Assembly (NCBI GenBank): GCA_022453515.1
Contig: JAJNNY010000009.1
Coordinates: forward strand, 434,001 to 498,000
DNA: 64,000 nt
Direction: 5' to 3'
DNA from: Astrocystis sublimbata
Lineage: Eukaryota; Ascomycota; Sordariomycetes; Xylariales; Xylariaceae
Below the pieces are notes generated by a model. The model worked only from the letters and a program-made list of their open reading frames with translations. It did no database searches and had not been told where the DNA came from. Position numbers and translations under genes: made by a program. Shown in pieces: positions 38,604-50,276 of this stretch; the first letter of the stretch is position 1, and the number at the start of each line of letters is the position of its first letter.

Positions 38604-40425
38604 TCACAACCGCAATACCTGACATCGGCTGCTTATGCCGTCGAATATGCAAGTATTGTCAATGGGTATGTATTGCTTTGTGATAATCTTGATCACTTCC
38701 TGTGCTACCATTCCTCCAGTGAGGGCAGAGATATTGTGAAGCTCGCCGCCCTTAGCTCTCGCGACCTCCTGGGCAATTTGCTCCATCCTCTCGTGCCCGG
38801 CGGCTTGTGGGACTGACTGGGTCACGGTCCGCATAATTTCACTGGCAGTAGCATCTGGTCGGTGGGTAGTCGCCTTCAGCGCCAGGTAAATGAAGAGGTT
38901 TGACAAGGGCAGGCTAAACGCTCCGCCGGTATCGATCTTCATTGCCTCTGCTTCTTCGTCACTGGATTTCTCGGCGTCTAGTGAACATGTTAGAAGGTTG
39001 GTCATCTCATCAAGTAAAATTGACGTACCGAAGATCTGGCCTAGATCTGGCTCTGTCGGGTTCGAATTGATTAATTTGACGAAGCGGGCGTTCTTGCAAA
39101 ATAGGTCCACTTCGGTTGGGTCAACATGTTTGCCACCATCCATCTGTTGAACCAACCCGAGGACATCTCGCGCGTCTTTCCTAGCCTTTTCCTTGTATAA
39201 CCTCTGCAGTTTGACGTAAACACTCGATTGTGCCTTCATATCAGGCAAAGACCCGGGCAATGGAAGGCAACCGTGCTTCTGATAGAAGACATTGATGGCC
39301 CCAGCAATGAGCCAGAACGTGGACTTCTCTTCGACCTACTGCGATCAGACTGGCTGTTTTCAAGCGCTCAAACTGTAGTCAAGTGCTTACCTCGCTCAAG
39401 ATCTTGTGGTCGAACACCTCGGCTATTCCAGACTCTAACTCTGGTACTTTGATGTTCTTGTTTATTGCCTCAACAGCTTCCTGAAAATTTTCTTCGCCAC
39501 CTTCAGAATTATTGGTCCTCGAACCACTCAAGACAAACTTGCTAAATTCTCTCTTCTCCTTAGGGGTGGTAGGGCTTTTGCCATCGTGTGATCGTCTCCA
39601 CTGTCCAAGGAAGTGGAGTAGAATAACAACGTATGGCAAGTGGCCATGCTTGTGATCATCGAGTGTGTCTATCCCCTCAACCATGTCTTGGGCGAATGCG
39701 GACAACTCTGGCCAGGGCTGTAGGAGGCGAAGATCTGTTGTCTTCTCCACCTCAGGGTGAGTGTCGACGATCGGAAAGGTTCCATGCAGGTTGAAGCGAA
39801 AGAATGAGTAGAACCCCGCGGAATGAATGCAAACGACCGGCGTCTGGTGCTGACGTGCATGAGCCTCGATGGTGGCGAGGTTGTCTTGCTGGATGGGGTT
39901 TGTGTACATGATCAGCGTGAAGGGGCCTGCGCTGTCCAAGACGTGTGGGAGATCCAGCTTTCCCTACAGCACAATGTTAGCATGAGCCATATGTTCTTCT
40001 CGTCAACACATACCTCGTTCTTGGGATACCAGTGTCCCTGAACTTCCGAGTTCAGCTCGAGGAGGAGTTTGGCACAAGACTCGGACCGTGATGTCCCCAG
40101 ACAGCTGTCGTCGAGGAAGAAGTTGACACCCAAGTCGGCTTCGGTCACAATAGCGTCATCAGCGATCACAAATTTACCAATGCCTTGCGCGTATTAGTGA
40201 TACTGTCCGGAAGCAGCTTACGATCCGCTCACCTGGAAGCACGAGGTTCTTCAGGGTTTCAACGCCGACCGTGCCGGCACCAGAGTTGACCAGGAGGATG
40301 TTGGCCGACTCCAAAGCGGCCTGGCCGTTAGCAGCCCATAGTCTGAGCTGTCTATCGTACTTCCTTTCTTTCTCGGTCGGGCCTTGGAGCACCGGTGGCG
40401 TCTGATCTCTCAAGATATCCGCCAT
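38604..40425 (-). CDS. ULA1: NEDD8-activating enzyme E1 regulatory subunit (APPBP1/ULA1)
   Basis: ULA1 pairs with UBA3 to form the heterodimeric E1 that activates NEDD8/Rub1 for cullin neddylation. Exons on the minus strand are 40425-40233, 40183-40014, 39963-39391, 39335-39029 and 38977-38604, giving 538 aa, close to the family's usual length. The N-terminus [20 protein letters not shown] is the ThiF/E1 signature, followed by the Rossmann segment [25 protein letters not shown] and DLGVNFF follow. The C-terminus has [20 protein letters not shown] and [14 protein letters not shown], the conserved adenylation-domain end. As expected for this subunit no catalytic cysteine is needed; that is in UBA3. 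The last intron (39028-38978) is 51 nt, free of stops and a multiple of three, with GTACGT donor, CTAAC branch and CACTAG acceptor, so reading through it would add 17 residues without a frameshift. Confidence 0.94.
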
Positions 40426-41051
40426 ACTGCTCAGCGAGCAAACCGTCTCACCCCTGCAGCCCAGACGAGTGAAGCTTGCGCAAGGCTATTGCGTGTTCAG
40501 GGCCCAGGACACCAAGTGGTAAGATCATCAACGGTCGGACGTAGCGTTATATCATCTGTATCATCATTTGAAGCTGAAGCACACCAGTTGATTGTGATTG
40601 CACCCAGAAGGGATGACGTCGTGAGCAGTAGCAGTAGTAGTACTTAGTAAGTAGTAGTGGTTGAGGCCTGAAGCGTGACTAGTCTATAGGTAGCATCCCG
40701 TCCCATCCTGTTGCAGTGAGACCGTCTGTTCGATGTGGTTCTTCGCCAACTGGCAGCCACCTGGACAGCTGAGGGACGCTGGAATTACCAGTGCGCAAAG
40801 CCTGCCTGCACTATGGTCTCTCCAGTTGTCAGACCTTGGCGTACCAAAGATCTTGATCATGTACAACACGACAACATTTAGATATGTGTAAATGGTATGT
40901 ATATAGGTATGTATATGTATGTACCTCGAACGCATGTCCTTGTCCTATACTAGGTAGGTATTCTGCCAATAGATTAATTAAATAGGATCGTTTCCAAGTT
41001 CGCTTCACCATGACAACCGCGTGTTGCTGCAATGTGCTAACACTTCCCTTC
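40426..41051. other. ULA1 promoter and 3' flank of the Cys-rich membrane gene
   Basis: No gene. A TA/TG-rich stretch at 40875-40925 and AGTAGTAGTA runs at 40626-40660 are simple sequence. Confidence 0.55.
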
Positions 41052-42025
41052 TCAACCCGCCATTTCGCTTCTGCCCTCGACTCCGTTCGCAGGCGCCGCC
41101 AGCTCCGCCTTTGGGGTGCCACTGATCTCGGACGGATTCGCCTCTGCGTGCTCGGATGGATTGACTGCCTGGTATCCCTTATACTCATTTCCACCCGTGT
41201 ATGTGTTCGTGTATGTCGTGCCTGGTGCCTCGTAGACGGGTTGGGCTCCTCCGCTTCCGCTCCCGCTCCCGCTCCCGCTTCCACTTCCACTTTCGCTCGC
41301 ACTCTTCTTCTTTCTCCGTATTAAAAACCATATCAAGCCAGCTATAATTGCGAGTGCTGCAACACCGCCAACGACACCCCCCGCGATAGCGCCTGTGGAT
41401 GCGGAATCGTAATCCTCGTCTGGAGACGTCGTCGGAGTTGTCGTCGGAGGCGTGCTTGTTGGTTTTGTTGAAGTCCTCGATGTTGCTGTGTTTCTTAATG
41501 CTGCAATGGTGGTGAGAACAGGCTCTCGCGCTGGGGGCAAATGTTGCGAGCATCACTTACTTTGCTCAACAACAGCGAGCGGGTTCGCATTCTCCGGCAA
41601 CGCGTCGCCAGACGCAGAACATCCATCGGTACCTCCACGATTGTACCCAACCTGGCCATTCTCGCAACAGAAATATCCACCATTGTCGAACATTGTCCAT
41701 GTGCTGTTCGCACACGATGGCCGCTCATTGATGTTGGCCGTGCAGTTCCTACCGGCAGGGCAGCACGCCACATTGTATTGGTGAGGACACTATGATGATC
41801 GGAGTTAGCCATTGCCTTCTTCATCTTCCTTGTTAGTACCTCGGCCTCACGGTAAGTTATTGCATGTGCATCCGGCCGAATGCGGAACTGTTACGCCCTT
41901 GCGTTCTTGAAAACATGGCAAGAGTAAATGTCGGTCCTACTCACTGTTGTTGAGCTTGGGCAGCAGGCGTGGTAGTTGTTTGCTGTTATCCCACAATTGA
42001 CTTCTTTCGTGACAAGACTAGAGAA
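41052..42025 (-). CDS. cysteine-rich single-pass membrane protein (5' end unresolved)
   Basis: A type I membrane protein with a Cys-rich outer domain. Supported exons on the minus strand are about 42025-41945, 41789-41561 and 41530-41052. The outer part has repeated CC pairs (YHACCPSS, VACCPAGRNC, YFCCENGQVGYNRGG), NxT/S sites and then a Ser/Thr/Pro stalk. A transmembrane helix (AIAGGVVGGVAALAIIAGLI) is followed by the basic stop-transfer RRKKK. The cytoplasmic tail begins with a Ser-Gly repeat and carries Tyr-rich motifs. This layout resembles fungal cell-wall sensors (Wsc/Mid2-like) in shape, not in proven homology. The first exon is not settled. A hydrophobic, signal-like frame (about 42150-42080, ILLPHLLSESGSQALPLSH) lies upstream in compatible phase but has no ATG I can join. 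Function is inferred only from architecture. Confidence 0.72.
41244..41300 (-). repeat. (Ser-Gly)n coding repeat
   Basis: A tandem CCGCTC/CCGCTT (plus strand) repeat encodes alternating Ser-Gly just inside the membrane of the Cys-rich protein. It is a likely length-variable site. Confidence 0.7.
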
Positions 42026-45000
42026 CTAGAAGTAAGTTATACGAAAGGCTTGAGGTGTATTAACATCATTCTGAACATGAGAAAGCGGCAATGCTTGTGA
42101 CCCGGACTCTGACAAAAGATGGGGAAGCAAAATGAGGCTGGCCCGCTGGATGCTACTCACCACCCTCCCAGACGGCGAATTGCCCAACCGGGTGCCGTAG
42201 ACTCCATATTTGGTAGTGTGGATAAAGCTGAATGCCCCGAATTCACATCAATCCTCGCAGTTAATTCGTCACTTCAGCGGCGTCGCGCAATGTCAGGTGT
42301 TGTAAGTAGATAGAATGGCGCGCGGGTTCAGACTGGCTACAGTACACGATAGCATGGGAAAGTTGTCCGACCTTAGTCAAACCCGCGTCTCGGTCGCAGC
42401 ATCTTTAAGTGTTCTATAAAAAGGACCTATGGAGTCACAAAGTGGGCTGCATAGGAGACGCAGGTCAAGCGAGTCTACATCAGATTCTACTTTCTGTCTG
42501 TCAGCTCATACTTTTCCTAGTAGCCGCCCCCATATATAGACCAGGATCACAGCAGCCATTGGCTGAGGCTATCCTAGCTCATTACTTCGCGCCGCGACAA
42601 TGATTGAGGAAGAATAATCCCACTAGCTTCGAGGATGATGACCTGGATGATGGTGTGGTGCTTTGGATGTGGAACTCGGAGGTCCGTTGGGTAAAGAACC
42701 TTCAAAGTAAATGTATACAACGACTTATTCAAGAGCAATCCCTCTTGATAAAGACTAGTCTAATACCCAGTCATCCAGCAACAGAGTGTTGATACGTACT
42801 GGAAGGATCCGATGCCCAGGGGATGATGCGCATAGCGCATCCCGGACAAGAAGTAGCGCAGTCATAGTATGATCAGACGAGGTGGGCCTGGTCAGCTTTT
42901 CATTTCACTGTCGACAAGCTAGGCATTAGCTTGCGGAGAATGTGTATATGCCAAGTATCTAGATCTCGAAACTTGGCCGCTTCAAGTAAATTTCGGTGGG
43001 AAGCAGTTGTTTCATCCCCATACCTTGGAGCATCTGCTACCTCTGATTCGTCCTACGGACCATCGAGCAGTCGGCCAGAACAGGTGCTGAAACTATATTA
43101 GACCGTCACGTTAGCCCATATGCTTCCCATCGATATGATTTTCTCGACTCCGAATCTCACCAGCGATTGTACGATGACGAGATAGATGCTGAGCGCTTAG
43201 GAGTTATACATGTGCAGTCAAGGTTACACACATCTAAAGTCCGGATGCAAATCATCATGGGCTTGCTGCCGGATTGGCTACAATCCAGGGCTCAACGATC
43301 ACAAAGCCTGTGTCTGTCGCATTGATGACAGGTGCCGCAAGATGCCACCAAAGCCGGTTTCTGGAAACGAAGCCACTAGGTAGCAAAGTGACAAGAGGTA
43401 AGCCACCTTTTCTGAACGCATTTATATTGGCAGTTGTGAAAACTTCAGCCTCAAATTTTGAGGCTTGGAATACTTCACTGCATGCGCATGGTATTTGTGC
43501 ATGTAGCTCGTGTCATATAGTACCAGCCCTGAGGAGAGCCAGGGTGCCAGGTGCATACACAATATGAGTGGTCGTTGAATTAGGGATTAGTCATGATTTC
43601 CTTTTCTGGATCTTACAACACAATACCGCCAAAGCGGGTGGTTCGAACCGATAACATGAATTACCTAGGTAGCCTCTGTAATTGCGCGATATCTTGCTGC
43701 ATGCATCGCATGCTTCTCATAGGACTTTCTTTTCATTCTTACTGACAGCTGGGGCCTATCGGTGTCGGGTCAATAAGGCCTCAACCTACTATATCTTGGA
43801 ATCGGACGAAATGATCTTTTTTCGAAGCACAAGACCAGAACTGGTACTCCAAGCAAAAGCTGTTCTGGCAGCTATATGAGCTCTTGAACGTGTACGGAGA
43901 TTTACGCACGCTCTGGGGATGAAGAAAAGAGTGTAATGTAATAACAGTGGCTTGCAACATACAAGCCCGACAGACATAGCCACCACATGAACCTGAGTTG
44001 AATTATGAGTTTTTGCTAGGAAGGAATCTAAACTGCAAGTAACCATTGCACACGCCTTTGAACCTGGCGGTTGGACCTTAGCTTTCAAACGTGAGTCATA
44101 GATTGTTGAGCAAACTTCAAATGGACGTAGTGCTTCTGGTGTTCGAGTACGCTGCGCGAATTGCCCTTCGAAAGCACCGCCTTGACACACATGGTCAAGC
44201 GTTTTTACCACATGTGCCACCTATCCCTCAAACTTGGAGCCGAGGAAGCGAGACTTGATCCGATCCGATCTAACGCGACGTGACGACATAACAATAGGGT
44301 CAGCTGACAACGATGTTCGTGCCGCAAAGGTGAGAGTGTCTCATTTTGGGGAGTGCGAATATTACCAGTTGCGTGAGCGATGGGCTGGTGATTGAGAGAG
44401 GCCTCTAGCATATGCTCCCTGGCTTAGTTGTTAAGTTTCTACCAGGACTCACACGTGTTTTTTGCAGCCTTCTGAAAAAGAAGGCATATATTTAAACCCC
44501 CTATTGTGTCGGCCAGCTGACATCCCGAACAAACCAGCAGAAAACCAAACACGCCTTGTCAAGAGGCAACGGTGCTATCTTAACACCTAAGGTACCTAGG
44601 TCAGTAGATACCTAGAGTGGCACGGCTTGTCGTTAAGTAGGTAGGCTTGGCCGCAATTGAGATTGTCACATACATGTAGGTCTAGTAATGCAGGCATACC
44701 TACATTATCATAGGATGATGAAGCGTACGATAAGACATATTGAAACATGATAGATTGTTTCCCCAGAGACATTTCGGCACCCCACACTAAAATTCTCCCA
44801 CTTGGGGGCATTCTCCGTGATTCATGGATGTGATGATAGTGTGAGTATGTGAAGTCTGGCTTGCCGACGAGTTTGCACTGTTAGTGGCCAAACCCTCGCT
44901 TAGGGCAATGCAAGATACCATGAACGATGCAGACCACTATTTGTATCACAGTCAAAATAGCAGCTTAGTACGTAGGTAGGTACCTAGGTAGGTAGTGATT

Positions 45001-46261
45001 GTACTACAAGTTGTACACAACGCTTACTTGAAGCCTCCAGTTACCATCTTTGTCTTGAGTTGAGATCGGAGATCACAGCAAAGTGTCAATAGATTAGGAA
45101 TTCCCGTAATGGGCTGTAAGCTATTGGCGATATACATTGATTGCATACCAAGGTGACAAGTCCTGCGGTCTATATATCAAAATTAATCCTCCAGGGCTGG
45201 CGATAGGCGCCTGAAAAGACGAAGAGGGGCACCTAGTACATACATAATGCAAATTGGAACAAGTTCTTGCAGCAACTTCGCTATTCTTCCTAAGTGTCTA
45301 GGTACCTGTGTTTGCCTTGCAGGTCCTCTCAGGTATACATGGTGGCAAACATTGGCCCAGGGGGTTTTCTCTATGGGAGAGCGGAAGGGCACCTCAAGGT
45401 GGCATAGTGCGCTTCATGGTTGTACATGTTCGTGGTTGATTCAGCTATTGTGCTGTATGGACCGGTTTGGTGTCACGTTTAGAAGCTAGCGTCGGCAAAA
45501 CATTTCAAAAGCGTCCAGCATCTGCATGTTAACATCCAAGAAGGCCAGTAGGAATAGCACTGCACTACAATTTGGTCAGCGTATGGAGCATACGCAAGTA
45601 CTTGCATGTGCTAAGTTAGATCAGCCTTATGGCGCAATGCTGGCTACATCTCGGGATACCGTAGATGCCGGTGGTTCTTCACGGTTAGCCTGTTCTACCG
45701 ATCTCCGTCCCGGTGGATCGGGTCCGGTGATGGCGATAAGCGAGTGCGAAAACAACAGGGGATGTCATGCGCAAAGCTAACACAATTGGCTGCCCTGGGG
45801 GGCCGGGTTCCAGCCGCTAGGCCTCGAGTTTGCCCGTCATATACGAGCAACACCACGGTTACATGTGGATGCCTCGGCAAGTTGCTATCCCTACTACCTC
45901 TTTTCAGGTAGCAAACTTGCTATTAGTCACTGTGACTGTAGCGGGACAGGTACATGTAGGCAGGTGCGAGGTCAATTGACCATGTACCTACTTAGTAGGT
46001 AGTGAGTGAATCGACCTCGCATTCGCGCACAACTTCTCGTTCCCTACCTACGTGATCATTCCGTCGGGCTGCAGTTTAGTGATATCTGACTGAACAACAT
46101 CATATAAATGTCTTACTCTGAAGTTGCTGGTCATACGTCTGCCGCTTAGTTGCATCATCAGACACAGTAACACCGCACCACGCTCCAGACGGACATATTG
46201 TGTGGGCTCTGATCCGTTCCGGAATCGAAAACCCAACAATCTTCCAATAATCTTGGGAAAT
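42026..46261. other. 4.2-kb gene-poor region upstream of the MFS gene
   Basis: No complete gene is supported. An open segment at about 43047-43325 looks coding-like but matches nothing I know. TACCTAGGTA-type clusters are dense here: about 44587-44602, 44971-44996 and 45984-46003. The last 200 bases should be the transporter promoter and leader. The left end may hold the first exon of the Cys-rich membrane protein. Confidence 0.55.
44971..44996. repeat. TAGGTA palindromic cluster
   Basis: Overlapping GTAGGTAGG and TACCTAGGTAGG units form one of the longest members of the dispersed palindromic family in the window. Confidence 0.8.
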
Positions 46262-48406
46262 ATGGCCGAAAAACCAAACAGGGCGTCAGCAATACAAGAT
46301 TCAGCTTCAGGCTCAGGTTCCAACTCCTCCATCACCCAGCATGACGACTATCAGCGTCAAGAACTGCCCACGGTGCGCTTGGCACTTCTGGGTATCGGGT
46401 ACGTCCACGCTCCTCCTCATCAGGTTGCTATACTCATACTTGAATTAGCCTCTCCACCGGGCTCTTTCTCAGCTTTCTAGACAGCTCCATCGTAGCGACG
46501 AGCCTCTTCACCATAGGCACCGACTTCACCGACATAGAAAGGGTGAACTGGGTAGCTTTGGCGTACACCTTGTCTTACCTAGGTTGTGCAGTCTTCCTCG
46601 CTCGCATCGCAGATGTTGTTGGCCGACGCAATGCTTTCCTCATCTCCTATGTTATCTTCATAGCTTTTTCGATCGGATGTGGCTTTGCGAAAAGCCTGGA
46701 TCAGCTTATCGCGTTCCGTGCGATCCAGGGACTTGGGGGCTCAGGTGAGTAAACTTTCTTCCCGGGCTATTGTGATGGTCATCATTCTAACCGTCGCAGG
46801 GTTATACTCCATCACCAGTACGTATCTGAAGTATTCGAATCCCGTTTCGTCGCAGCTCTTGTCGCATTACCTGCAGCCTCACACGCGCGTTGGAAGGAAC
46901 CAAGACAAGTTCGAAACCCCTCGACGGCGAATGCTAACGCATATATCCTTGCAGTGATCATCCTTCCGGAAATCACGCCTCCGCGATATCTCCAAGGTCT
47001 CGCAGCTTTGGTTGGCATAGTCATCACACTGTCTAGTGTTCTGGGTCCAGTCCTGGGCGGTGTATTGACGCATTATGCAGATTGGCGCTGGATCTTCTGG
47101 ATTAAGTGAGCTCCCACCCCAAAGTCGCGATGATAATTCCAGAAATATACTAAGCAGATATTCTAGCGGACCCATCGGTGTAGTCTCCTTGCTCCTGTTC
47201 TTCTTCATGTGGCCGAAGCCCCAATTCCTCCCGAACCTCGAACGCCGATTGTGGAGGGACTTGGACTACCTCGGATCTTTCCTGCTGGTCGCAGCGACTG
47301 TGCTGATTGTCTTTCCCTTTCAACACGCCGGCGGTGCTAGCCAGCTATGGAATAAAGCAGTTTTCCTGGCACCGCTCATTACCGGAGCAATCGCGTTCCT
47401 AGGCGTGATTGCCTGGTCTATCTTCATAGATAGGCGCTGGGGGGACAAGATTGCCGCGGCTCTGCCCATGACCCTTCTCCGAAACCGCATATACACCTCG
47501 GCAGTATTGAACACCATGTTTCTTGGGTTTCCATTCACGTAGGTACCACTTGTCCACGTGCCTGATAACTTGCTATCCTTGCGTTGCACGATATAAATGG
47601 GACCTTGGATATGTTTGGCTAACAAAAATCGTTCCGTGACAGGCTCATAGTGTATGCCTTCCCACTGCGCTCTCAGGTCGTCAACGGCAAAAATGCTCTT
47701 CTAGCCGGCGTCATGCTACTTCCCATGCTGGGATCTAGCGCTATAGGCTCTGCTATATCAGGCAGAGTCAACGGGCGTAAAGATCGTAGCTGTGCAACGT
47801 TGGTTGTAGCTACAAGTCTTATGACGCTCGGTTGTGGGTTGCTCACGACGGTTTCGGGCTCAGTGGCTCTAGAAGCTAAAGCTCTAGGATTTTTGGTCTT
47901 TGTAGGCCTCGGATTTGGACTCTCTGTGTCCACTACAACTGTGCTCGCATCATGGCAATCGTCGGTCCGAGATCATGGTAAGCATCCCGGCCCGCGTACA
48001 GCGTGCAATGATATAGGCTGACAGAAGGTCAGCTCCTGCTCAAGGCATTGTGGCCCAAGTACGAGTTTTCGGAGGCAGTCTGGGTATTGCAGCATCGTCT
48101 GCAATCTTAGCAGTGACATTGCGGACTCAAGTGGGTGGATCGATAAAACCGCAACAGATCGCTGCTTCAGTTGAAGGTCAAGAGGCCGGCCTAACTCCGA
48201 GCGATCTTGCTGCGATCCGAAAATCCTATGCTGATGCCTTTCGTCAAGACATGCGCGTTTGCGCAATCATTGCAGGCCTTGCTCTCCTCTGGGCTCTTGG
48301 CACTTACAACAACAAGCCACCACGCGATACTAAGCGGCGCTCGCGACATATCCTGGACGAAGTTGAATTGACAACGTTCCCAGTCAACAGTAAGAGCCCG
48401 CCATGA
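46262..48406 (+). CDS. MFS transporter, DHA2-type drug:H+ antiporter
   Basis: A plasma-membrane major facilitator of the 14-helix DHA2 type, which typically exports toxic compounds in exchange for protons. Exons are 46262-46398, 46449-46744, 46800-46817, 46955-47105, 47167-47538, 47643-47977 and 48033-48406, all in phase, giving 560 aa. The third exon is only 18 nt and encodes the GLYSIT motif needed to complete GLGGSGLYSITM. Motif A is ARIADVVGRRNAF, and the antiporter motif C is VLGPVLGGVL followed by YADWRWIFWINGPIG. The N-terminal 40 residues are a Ser-rich cytosolic tail. The C-terminal tail is basic and Ser-rich. The gene stands alone, with several kilobases of non-coding DNA upstream and a repeat element just downstream. 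The substrate is unknown. Confidence 0.92.
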
Positions 48407-48639
48407 GGTGATGCCCAGGAAGTCTGTGCTTATAACCTTTCAGCGTTGATTTCGTAGGGCTCAATGGTTCGATGATGCGATTTCCACACGTGAGCGCTTG
48501 GGCATGCATTTTTGGGAGTTCGGCTATCAGTTCAGGCAGGCGTTTAGGGCTGCTCCCGCTAAATAGTGCACAAGGTGGTATCTCATGCGCCTGGTCTAGA
48601 GGTACTAGGTACCGTAGTGGGAAAACTAGCCTATAGGGA

Positions 48640-49140
48640 AGTGTTCTGAACGCCAAGAACAGTTCTGAAATCCAACAACGGTTCTGAGCCCAACAACAGT
48701 TCTCTCGAAGTACCACCACCAAACAAGACCTACTGGACTGCTCAATATATACTGTCCTAGTCGGTCGGCTCGTGTGCTTGTAAAAATAATCGTAATCGTA
48801 GTACTTCGTAGTGTAGTGGTAAAACTGTGTGCTCCGTGATTGACTGCTTCGTGCCTGCTTCGTAACTCTTTCTATATGTGTATTCGTGCCTTCCAAATAT
48901 GAACTGCTGTAAGGTGTTCGAATCTAGGTTGGCCTGTTCTTTTAGGCCTTTTTTAGGGGGGAGACTCGGGGGGCTCAGGGGGTCTATAGCGTACGAGCCA
49001 ATCAGAAGCCTGGACTAAGGGCTGCAGCCAATCAGAAGCCTTATATCCCCATAGAGAACTGTTCTTGATTTCAGAACTGTTGTTGAAATGAGAACTGTTC
49101 TCCACATCAGAACTGTATTTTATTTCAGAACAGTTCTCTA
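48640..49140. mobile_element. candidate non-autonomous element with inverted AACAGTTCT arrays
   Basis: The left end (about 48640-48717) and the right end (about 49053-49140) carry arrays of a roughly 18-20 bp unit, CAACAACAGTTCTGAAAT-like, in opposite orientation, so the ends form imperfect inverted repeats about 80 bp long. Inside is a match to the tRNA A box (TAGTGTAGTGG, 48809-48819), a B-box-like TGTTCGAATCT at 48915-48925, a T-rich stretch near 48936-48955, and two direct copies of AGCCAATCAGAAGCCT (48996-49011 and 49026-49041). No protein is encoded. It could be a MITE-like or a tRNA-derived SINE-like element. Confidence 0.45.
48996..49041 (+). repeat. two direct copies of a 16-bp CCAATCAG-containing unit
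   Basis: AGCCAATCAGAAGCCT occurs at 48996-49011 and 49026-49041, 30 bp apart, inside the candidate element. Confidence 0.85.
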
Positions 49141-50276
49141 GGCCCCCATAGCCCCAGTACGGTAGAGATGCTTGTCAGTGAAAAGACGGGAGACAATTAT
49201 GTTTCAGGGATGCCAGTCGATTAAATGGACGATATGTCGGGCACTTCCAGTTACAGGGTAATTAGAGTTAATTCTTTCACCATACCTACTTACCTAGTAA
49301 GGTTTAAACTTGCATACATGTGTCCCTTGATGAAGCTCGCGATTTCTGCACCCTCAAGTTTTGATCAAACTCACTGCCCCATGGTGTTTGAAATTGATAT
49401 GTACGGCCGTGAAAGGTTAATTCCATCCCAGTTGTTGAACTAAGCAGGAAGTAAATAGGAGACACCACCTGGGCAATGAATACCTAACCCAAGCTCGGAG
49501 ATGCAGGCACGGCTGGCATGCTTTTAAGCGTGCCAATAGGAACCGAAGAAGCCTGAAACATTGGTGGGTCACGGTACGTACTTATGTACATACTCGTGCA
49601 GCGTCCTGGGCTCGCTGGGCATGGGGTGACGGGGTCCTGAATCCTGACATGCCAATAGCGCGAACCTGAACCGGACTTCAAGATCAATTGAACGAATTGG
49701 GTTGAAACTACCTAGTACTTTATCCTCCACTCCATGAATACGACACCTTTTTATTCTCTACGCCCCTGTGCTACCAGCCTCAACTCACCCAACGTCACTC
49801 CTTGAAGGCATATCCCATCACATCGCATTATACGAAGGCGACAGAAACCGATCCCGAATCCGCGAATGCCACAGCCGTAGTAGACTGCCCTGAATCCTGA
49901 TTAGCCACCGATCTGTCCTGTGCCGACTTGCGAATCTGTCCATGACGACCTGTAAACAGTAAGGGACGCCCAAGTCTCTCCCGATAGGTGACTTGCAGGC
50001 GTGCGTCTCCCGTCCGCTACAGCAATAGCGACAAACGACCAGTCTCTTTAGCCCTGAAGACCCTGCATCTTCGTCCCGGGCGCTGTCTGTCGCCCGCCCG
50101 CCGACGCTGGAATGGGGTCCATGCTGCCCTCCCATAGGGTTCCCGCGAGCTCGAAAGTCAGTTCCCGGCATCATCCTGGGGTTTCTAATGGCTACCCGCG
50201 GGACGAGAACGACTTTGACTTTGCTCCTCACAGGTGATTCACGGCTCCCCTCCCTCTTGTCCAATCAGACGCTGAC

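Larger units (their letters stand above)
48407..50276. other. intergenic region with repeat element, upstream of ANP1
   Basis: The stretch holds the MFS 3' flank, the inverted-repeat element at about 48640-49140 and the promoter of the mannosyltransferase gene. I see no protein-coding gene; an open frame at 49818-50264 (minus) has no recognisable domain. Confidence 0.55.

Noticed and set aside
42409..42603. Frame with VGCIGDAGQAS, considered as a relic of an FAD-dependent monooxygenase C-terminus
   Set aside because: The resemblance to the GDA motif is short and no other part of such an enzyme is seen nearby.
43620..43660. GGTTCGAACC sequence considered as a tRNA T arm
   Set aside because: No matching A box, acceptor stem or anticodon arm on either strand.
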